DNA from: an uncultured Clostridia bacterium
GTDB taxonomy: Bacteria > Bacillota > Clostridia > UMGS1810
DNA length: 10,988 bases
Direction: 5' to 3'
Assembly: GCA_937959315.1 (NCBI GenBank)
Contig: CALGRC010000117.1
Span: 1-10,988, forward strand
Notes under the pieces: generated by a model
Database searches by the model: none
The model's input: only the letters and a program-made list of their open reading frames with translations
What the model was told of the DNA's origin: nothing
Translations under genes and position numbers: made by a program
Shown: piece after piece, positions 5,831 to 10,988 of the stretch
How positions within the stretch are numbered: position 1 is the stretch's first letter
How the letters are laid out: each line of letters begins with the position of its first letter

Positions 5831-8800
5831 TTATTCAAAGGTATACAAAAACCCAGACGCCGGTAACCCTTCCCGGTTATACAGATTGGGGTTTTCCGGG
5901 ACTTTGGAGACAGCATAACGCACCGCTGACGGATTTTCGATATCGTCTGGTATTATGACCTCTACGGTATCCCCGATGATTTCAGCAGTTGCCGGAACAA
6001 AAGTCCCTTCCGGCCCACACACTTCAAATTCCTGCAATTTGCCTCCGCTTGATTGGCCCTCCAAATCTTGCACCTGCAGCCCCGTGCCAATGGTATCCGG
6101 ACGGAAGGTTATTACAATCTTATCCCCTTCTATTTCAGCACTTTCAAATAAAGGCCCCTGGCAAACCACGTCTGTTTCACCGAATATCATATTTTCCGCC
6201 AACAGGAACAACCGGTGCGCCAAAATTTCCTTCCCGGCCGGATGGATATCAGTATACGTATTTTGATCGGTATCCAGCGATACCACCATCCCGACATTTT
6301 CCGAAGTTGCAACCCTGTCCAGCGTTTTCCTCTGTTCTTCACGGATGCCGGTCAGATCCTGCTCAAAACTATTTGCATCGTCATAACGCGCAAGCTGCAC
6401 ATAGAAAAACGGCAAGTCCTCACAGCCCCATAACCGCCGGTAATCATCAATTAAAATGGGAAACGCCTCGCTGTACATATCGGTGCGGTTCCAATCGTTT
6501 TCCCCCTGATACCACAAAATACCTGCAATTTGATAGTTGACAAGCGGCGCGACATGGTTGTTGTAAATGGCGCCGCTGCTCGGTGTGAAGAACTGATCGC
6601 CACTGTTTTCCTCTGATAGCCGGATCCAGCTCTGGATATCCGTGCCGCCCCACGCCACACACATCAAGCCAACAGGAACATCAGGGTTCTTGTTTAACAA
6701 TTCCTGCGCAAAGTACAGACCAATTTGCGAAACCTGTATCACATTTTCATCATCCAGCGTTGCCCATGCCTGTACAATATGCGGGACATGCTCTACACTC
6801 TGCCGGAACGGGATGTCAAATGTAGGCGCCTGTGCCGAAATTTTTTCCGTTGCAAAAAACTTTACCAGACCGCTGTCGATTGCCGCCTGAGGAGACGGGT
6901 TTTGGATACCCGCCGTATCCGGCCAATAGGTCAATTCCATATTTGATTGGCCGGCCAGCAAAAACACATCGCCAATATACACATGGTTAATTTGTTTTAC
7001 CTCCGCCCCGCTTGCAACCTCCAGCACATACGGCCCTCCATACGGAAGCGGCGCTAGCGATACCTCCCACTGGCCATTTTCCACAATGCCAGAACCAGTA
7101 CTGCTGATTTTTTCATCCGCCTCACTGTACAAACTGACCTCTACACGCCTGCCCTCGACGCCCTTGCCCCAAATCATATGGTCTTTGCCGCGCTGCAGCA
7201 CCATATCTTCCGTAAAGAAATTTGGCAATTGCAATCCCGTGTTTGGCTGTTCCAAAGAAGCAACCTGCGACAAGGGGGCAATCCCACGCGACGTATCCCA
7301 GACAAAAGCCCGCAACACATAGTCGCCATCTGCAACATCCGATACAGAAAGCTCAGCCTGTAATGTATCGGCGGCCCCGGCAGGAACCTCCTGTATATCA
7401 GACATCGCTATATGGCACAGCCGTTCGTTTCCATCGGCCGTTTGGTAAAGGGCCGCATACAGCCGCGTACTAACCGGCAAATCCCCGCGGTTGTTTACTC
7501 TGACCCGTGCAGATACCATTCCGGTTTCCCATACCTCAAGATTTTTCCCGTCCTTTTGAAACACCACCGGGCCGACGTACAATGCATCCGCCAGATTGTC
7601 CAGCCGCTGCTGTAAGGCCGTTTTATCGCTGCCAGTCTGCTCCGCCTTCACCACGCCATTCCTGGCACAAATCAACGGCGTGACAGGCGTTACTGAACAA
7701 TCGTCCATATAAAAATAACAATCCTGTACGCCTGCACTGGCCTGACCTTTTAAAATATAGCTCAATGCCCGGAAATTTTGAATCCCATCCTCCATCAAAA
7801 CATTGCCTAGGCTAGTGATAATTTCTGTCTGGGCTTTCAGGTCTGTTACATGCACATCATATTCCTTGGTCTGTACATCTGCTTCGAACATAATTTCATA
7901 CCAAGTATCATTTTCCAACGGATGGGATGCGGCAATATTGGTATAGCCATTGATATACAGAATCCCGCCGCTTTCGCTTGGAGTAACGGCATACAGCAAA
8001 ATACCGGTATTGTCCTGCGTTCTGGCATACATCGAAAACTCCCTGCCGCTGCTCTGTGAGCCGCCCCACCGGACCTTTTGCCGCAGGATGAATTTCCCTG
8101 TGACAGGCTGGGTAAACTGGCATTCCGGCGACCAACCGCCATACGCGGTATCGGAAAATTGACTGGCAGCAACTAAATTATCGCCGCCGTCCGGATCGGC
8201 GGCAATCTTCATCCCGTTGTACCCAAGGTCGTCGCCAATTTCGCCTTCTGTATAATCGGCCATGTATACTGCGTCCGCTTTGGCCTGTACAGCATCCAGC
8301 CTGGTATCCAAAGCTGTACGAAATGCATCCCTTGGAAGCTGCACCAATACCTGCCGCGCCTGGTCAATATCTACCTGGGCACAGGTCTGTTCCGCCATTT
8401 CCACCAACTGTCGGGCTGCCTCTTCTGTATCCATAACCTGGATGCTTTCCAGACGCGCAGTAAGGTTGGTTTTCCGGTTCCCCTCTTCCAATAAGTTTAG
8501 CAGACGGCCTGCCTCGTCAATGTCCATTTGCAGCCTTGTCTGTTCCGCTTTTGCCACTGCAGTGGCCGCCGGCGCATACTGCGCCGCTGTATCAAGGCGT
8601 ATCTGCAATGCGGATTTGTCCACATTTTCGTCCAGTGAAGCAACCAGCTCTTGCGCCGCATCGACATTTACCTGCAACAGGCTCCGCTCTGCTTTTACAA
8701 CCGCATCCCTTGCAAGCTTCAACGGGGTCTGCGGCGTTACAACCAAATCATCGAGGTACAAAGCCCCTGTTTCATCCGGTGTACTTCCGTTAAACTGGTA

Positions 8801-9547
8801 TTGAATGCCCGTCCAATTTTCCGCTACATAGGTATAGTTCCAATTTGCAGAACCCAAAACTTGCCCCGATTCCGTATTGTATACCGTAACGGTATACAAG
8901 CTGTTCGCCAAATCCACCGCATACCGGATAGTATACCAAGTATCCGCCTCCATGGCAGGATTTGGCGTTACACTCCCATTCCAGGCAGAATTGACGATTT
9001 GTCCGGCAGTATAAAAATTAAAGATATGATCATTGTTTGGCCTGGCATACAGCACAATCCTGCATTCGGACACCGAACCGCTGTATTTTACCTTTTGTTC
9101 CACTGTAAAATCAACATCTTGCGGAATGGGACTGGAAAGTGGGAATTCCGGCCCCCAGACTCCCGCCGCAGTTGCTGTAAGGCTGATTTTTGCAGCCAGA
9201 TTGCCATCCTCCTGTTCATACGCCCCGCTTGTGTTATCCCCTGAAATAAAGGTATCTCCTTCCGCGTTGTCAGAATAATCCACATACAGTGATGCATCCA
9301 CCTTTGCTTGCAGTGCGTCCAGCCGCGCCTCCAAGCCAGCCCTGCCGGTGCCGTCCAGCAGGCCGGATACCAACACCTGGGCATCGTCAAGCGCCTGCTG
9401 GCTCCGCGATTCCTCCGCTGCGGCCACAGCTTCTTCAGCAGCATCTTCTTCGGCTGCCGCCTGAATGGGCATTGGCCCAATTACGGCAAGCTGCAAAAGC
9501 AAGACTGCCACCAACATACAAATAACCGGCTTTCTCTGCACTTTCAT
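5831..9547 (-). CDS. Secreted multidomain SASA-type (sialate O-acetylesterase-like) carbohydrate acetylesterase
   Basis: A 1238-residue exported protein. A signal peptide (residues 1-30, basic MKVQRK, hydrophobic core, IQA cleavage site) leads into a helical unit (about 37-84). A LamG-like beta-sandwich (about 88-273), three helical units (279-425), a second LamG-like domain (428-624), a shortened helical unit (628-655) and a beta-rich Ig-like domain (about 660-765) follow. The C-terminal SGNH esterase (about 770-1238) shows the catalytic Ser868 in LLAGQSNM, WYQGEND (1012-1018), and Asp1100/His1102 in YTDIHPAG. This family removes acetyl groups from sialic acid or from xylan (CE6/CE20-like). 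Beside a GH43 gene, plant xylan is the likelier substrate. The ATG at 9547 follows GGAGGGAG, 16 bp after the GH43 stop; the frame is open further upstream but that lies within GH43. No LPXTG anchor or C-terminal membrane helix is seen, so it is probably released or held by its modules. Confidence 0.9.
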   Translation of the reverse strand: MKVQRKPVICMLVAVLLLQLAVIGPMPIQAAAEEDAAEEAVAAAEESRSQQALDDAQVLVSGLLDGTGRAGLEARLDALQAKVDASLYVDYSDNAEGDTFISGDNTSGAYEQEDGNLAAKISLTATAAGVWGPEFPLSSPIPQDVDFTVEQKVKYSGSVSECRIVLYARPNNDHIFNFYTAGQIVNSAWNGSVTPNPAMEADTWYTIRYAVDLANSLYTVTVYNTESGQVLGSANWNYTYVAENWTGIQYQFNGSTPDETGALYLDDLVVTPQTPLKLARDAVVKAERSLLQVNVDAAQELVASLDENVDKSALQIRLDTAAQYAPAATAVAKAEQTRLQMDIDEAGRLLNLLEEGNRKTNLTARLESIQVMDTEEAARQLVEMAEQTCAQVDIDQARQVLVQLPRDAFRTALDTRLDAVQAKADAVYMADYTEGEIGDDLGYNGMKIAADPDGGDNLVAASQFSDTAYGGWSPECQFTQPVTGKFILRQKVRWGGSQSSGREFSMYARTQDNTGILLYAVTPSESGGILYINGYTNIAASHPLENDTWYEIMFEADVQTKEYDVHVTDLKAQTEIITSLGNVLMEDGIQNFRALSYILKGQASAGVQDCYFYMDDCSVTPVTPLICARNGVVKAEQTGSDKTALQQRLDNLADALYVGPVVFQKDGKNLEVWETGMVSARVRVNNRGDLPVSTRLYAALYQTADGNERLCHIAMSDIQEVPAGAADTLQAELSVSDVADGDYVLRAFVWDTSRGIAPLSQVASLEQPNTGLQLPNFFTEDMVLQRGKDHMIWGKGVEGRRVEVSLYSEADEKISSTGSGIVENGQWEVSLAPLPYGGPYVLEVASGAEVKQINHVYIGDVFLLAGQSNMELTYWPDTAGIQNPSPQAAIDSGLVKFFATEKISAQAPTFDIPFRQSVEHVPHIVQAWATLDDENVIQVSQIGLYFAQELLNKNPDVPVGLMCVAWGGTDIQSWIRLSEENSGDQFFTPSSGAIYNNHVAPLVNYQIAGILWYQGENDWNRTDMYSEAFPILIDDYRRLWGCEDLPFFYVQLARYDDANSFEQDLTGIREEQRKTLDRVATSENVGMVVSLDTDQNTYTDIHPAGKEILAHRLFLLAENMIFGETDVVCQGPLFESAEIEGDKIVITFRPDTIGTGLQVQDLEGQSSGGKLQEFEVCGPEGTFVPATAEIIGDTVEVIIPDDIENPSAVRYAVSKVPENPNLYNREGLPASGFLYTFE
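7583..9439 (-). repeat. Interleaved helical and LamG-like repeats encoded within the esterase gene
   Basis: Five helical units of about 45 residues share the pattern 'AEQ-x5-D-x2-A-x2-LV-x-L-x6-K-x2-L-x-x-RLD-x-x-Q'. They resemble the helical domain 5 repeats of Cry1A protoxins and similar units in clostridial surface proteins. They lie at 9439-9296, 8713-8273 (three in a row) and 7666-7583. The last keeps only the two ends (KAEQT and KTALQQRLD). Two LamG-like modules at 9286-8729 and 8266-7676 are divergent copies. Both start '(V/A)DYxxxxxGD', contain 'DTWY-x-I', end with 'DDxxVTPxTPL', and each follows a helical unit ending 'AKxDAxxxx'. So the block helical-unit plus LamG has been duplicated. 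Confidence 0.75.
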
Positions 9548-9563
9548 TTTTACTCCCTCCTTT

Positions 9564-10988
9564 TTATTTTTCCATTTCGCAGTAGGTAAAATAGTCAAAA
9601 TCTGCGTATTTCCCCGCACCGGATAAATCCTGGCAGCACATACCGATAAACGCGCCTGTAAAACATCCAAACGCACCCGGCGCCATACAAGCCTCATCCG
9701 ATAAGGTGCTGTAATCCAAGCGCGGCCCAATACTATTCCAAATGTTCCCATCCAAAGAATAAAAAAACTGTAACCGGTCATATATGATATCCGCTCGCAA
9801 AAAACAGGGGACATCCGGGGGGATGGAAACAGGCTGTCCCAAGGGATAGCAATACTGCCGGTTGACATTGTATATGATATTTAACACCGTTCCCATGTTT
9901 TCTTCATACGTCATATACAGATAATAATAGTTTCTGGTGTCGTAATAACAAACCAACCCCGCCATTTGCTTAAATGTTTCCGGTTCAAACAAAAGCTTTG
10001 TCTCAGCCCGGCAGCAAAACGCCTGCTGCCGCCTTGCCACAAGGCTTTGCACAAACTGCGATGACAATGATTCCCGGCCGCGCAGCCTTAAATAGCCCGG
10101 ATGCTCAGTCAGTGATAGAATCTCATCATCTGCCGGAATCCGAAGTGTTTGAAACTGCACATCCAACTGCGGCATATCAAAATCATCCTTTGAGGCAGCC
10201 TGCGGATAAGGATGCGGCGGAAGTTCTGGCGCCGGGACCAGCAAATCCGGCTTGTTGCTCCCGTTTTCCAACCGCAGCCATCCATCCGTTGTCCAAACGG
10301 CCTTTTGCAGGCAGGTTTCCCTGCCCAAAATACACCGCCCTTTTGCCGGGATGGGACGTCCAGCCAAATGAACGATATACCATTCGCCCGTTTGTGTCTC
10401 TACCAAATCGGCATGCCCCGCCCGCTGCAATGGCAGTGTCACATCATCGCGCGAGGTTAATACCGGGTTTTCCGGATCCACCTCGTACGGCCCCTCAATG
10501 GTTTTAGAACGCGCTACAGTCAACGCATGGCCAAAATGGGTTCCCCCTTCTGCGGTAAATAAATAATAGTACCCGTGGATGTGATATAAATGCGGCCCTT
10601 CTGTAATGCCGATTTCCGTTCCGGGGAAAATCAGTTTGGATTCACCGATCAGCTGCCGCTCTGCGGGGGAATACTCCCGCAGTTGGATACCGCCAAAACC
10701 GGTTTTCCCTTTGCGCATATCCCATGTCATGTTTACCAACCATTTTCTGCCGTCCTTATCATGGAACAAGGACGGGTCAAATCCTTCGCTGTTCAAATAA
10801 ATGGGCTCCGACCAATCGCCGCGGATATCTGCCGACATGACCAGATAATTGTGCGTATCCATATAGAGCCCTTCCTTTGTCCTTACCACCGTATACACTA
10901 GGTAATATATCCCATCACAATAGGAAAGGCATGGTGCAAAAACGCCGCCCGAATCAGGCACACCCATTAAATCCAGCTGTGATACCCG
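9564..10988 (-). CDS. Glycoside hydrolase family 43 (subfamily 11-like) beta-xylosidase/arabinofuranosidase, partial
   Basis: The window end cuts the gene; 474 residues are visible and about 40 N-terminal residues are probably missing, including the catalytic base Asp. The visible part starts RVSQLDLMGVPDSGGVFAP, the typical early motif of GH43 beta-xylosidases. Numbering from the Met at 10967, the pKa-tuning Asp64 is in GFDPSLF and the general acid Glu123 in ITEGPHLY. GHADLVE with HLAGRP follows (about 184-205). From about residue 261 (DDFDMPQLDVQF) a C-terminal beta-sandwich completes the two-domain form usual for this subfamily, running to TYCEMEK. Such enzymes release xylose or arabinose from xylo-oligosaccharides, usually inside the cell. 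Here the start, and any signal peptide, is not visible. The esterase gene follows after 16 bp, so both are probably co-transcribed. Family is very sure, substrate likely but not proven. Confidence 0.93.
   Translation of the reverse strand, partial: RVSQLDLMGVPDSGGVFAPCLSYCDGIYYLVYTVVRTKEGLYMDTHNYLVMSADIRGDWSEPIYLNSEGFDPSLFHDKDGRKWLVNMTWDMRKGKTGFGGIQLREYSPAERQLIGESKLIFPGTEIGITEGPHLYHIHGYYYLFTAEGGTHFGHALTVARSKTIEGPYEVDPENPVLTSRDDVTLPLQRAGHADLVETQTGEWYIVHLAGRPIPAKGRCILGRETCLQKAVWTTDGWLRLENGSNKPDLLVPAPELPPHPYPQAASKDDFDMPQLDVQFQTLRIPADDEILSLTEHPGYLRLRGRESLSSQFVQSLVARRQQAFCCRAETKLLFEPETFKQMAGLVCYYDTRNYYYLYMTYEENMGTVLNIIYNVNRQYCYPLGQPVSIPPDVPCFLRADIIYDRLQFFYSLDGNIWNSIGPRLDYSTLSDEACMAPGAFGCFTGAFIGMCCQDLSGAGKYADFDYFTYCEMEK

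Noticed and set aside
9548..9868. N-terminal extension of the esterase by 107 residues in an open frame.
   Set aside because: It lies wholly within the GH43 coding region. The start at 9547 has GGAGGGAG and opens a clear signal peptide.

Overview
The window reads as chromosomal DNA of an endospore-forming, plant-glycan-degrading member of the Firmicutes, probably a gut or rumen Clostridia. The reasons are a SpoIIID gene with a possible sigma-E-type promoter, Gram-positive purine-rich ribosome binding sites and intrinsic terminators, sigma-A-type promoters (TTGACA-N17-TATGCT), and carbohydrate enzymes of types common in Clostridia. The exact genus cannot be told. No RNA gene, insertion sequence, phage gene or CRISPR array was seen, and no gene-free stretch exceeds about 190 bases.

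Layout. (1) 6-263, minus: spoIIID, with a candidate sigma-E promoter at 311-339. (2) 430-2556, minus: a compact three-gene operon of a DUF2975 membrane protein, a 71-residue Xre/Cro-type repressor and a polytopic DUF4173 membrane protein. Its sigma-A promoter at 2590-2618 sits next to two overlapping inverted repeats at 2626-2658. (3) 2701-5359: an AraC-family regulator (minus) and a short family 2 glycoside hydrolase (plus) diverge from a 187-bp region. That region holds two promoters and a pair of direct repeats exactly 21 bp apart, the classic spacing of an AraC-type operator. (4) 5368-5424: a 22-bp-stem bidirectional terminator between the GH2 gene and a converging remnant of a GH42 beta-galactosidase (5433-5744, minus). 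(5) 5781-10988, minus: a two-gene operon of a GH43 (subfamily 11-like) beta-xylosidase/arabinofuranosidase, cut by the window end, and a 1238-residue secreted multidomain acetylesterase. It ends in a clear terminator at 5781-5812.

How the genes fit together. GH43, the SASA-type esterase, GH2 and formerly GH42 look like one hemicellulose-utilization neighbourhood. The secreted esterase would remove acetyl groups from polysaccharide outside the cell. The glycosidases would cut the oligosaccharides. The AraC regulator would sense a sugar and switch on the GH2 gene. The DUF2975/Xre/DUF4173 operon looks like a separate self-regulated membrane module of unknown function, and spoIIID is a housekeeping sporulation gene. 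I see no clearly new system. The most unusual items are the esterase's interleaved duplicated modules, the internally deleted GH42 gene that kept its ribosome binding site, and the two well-formed regulatory regions.
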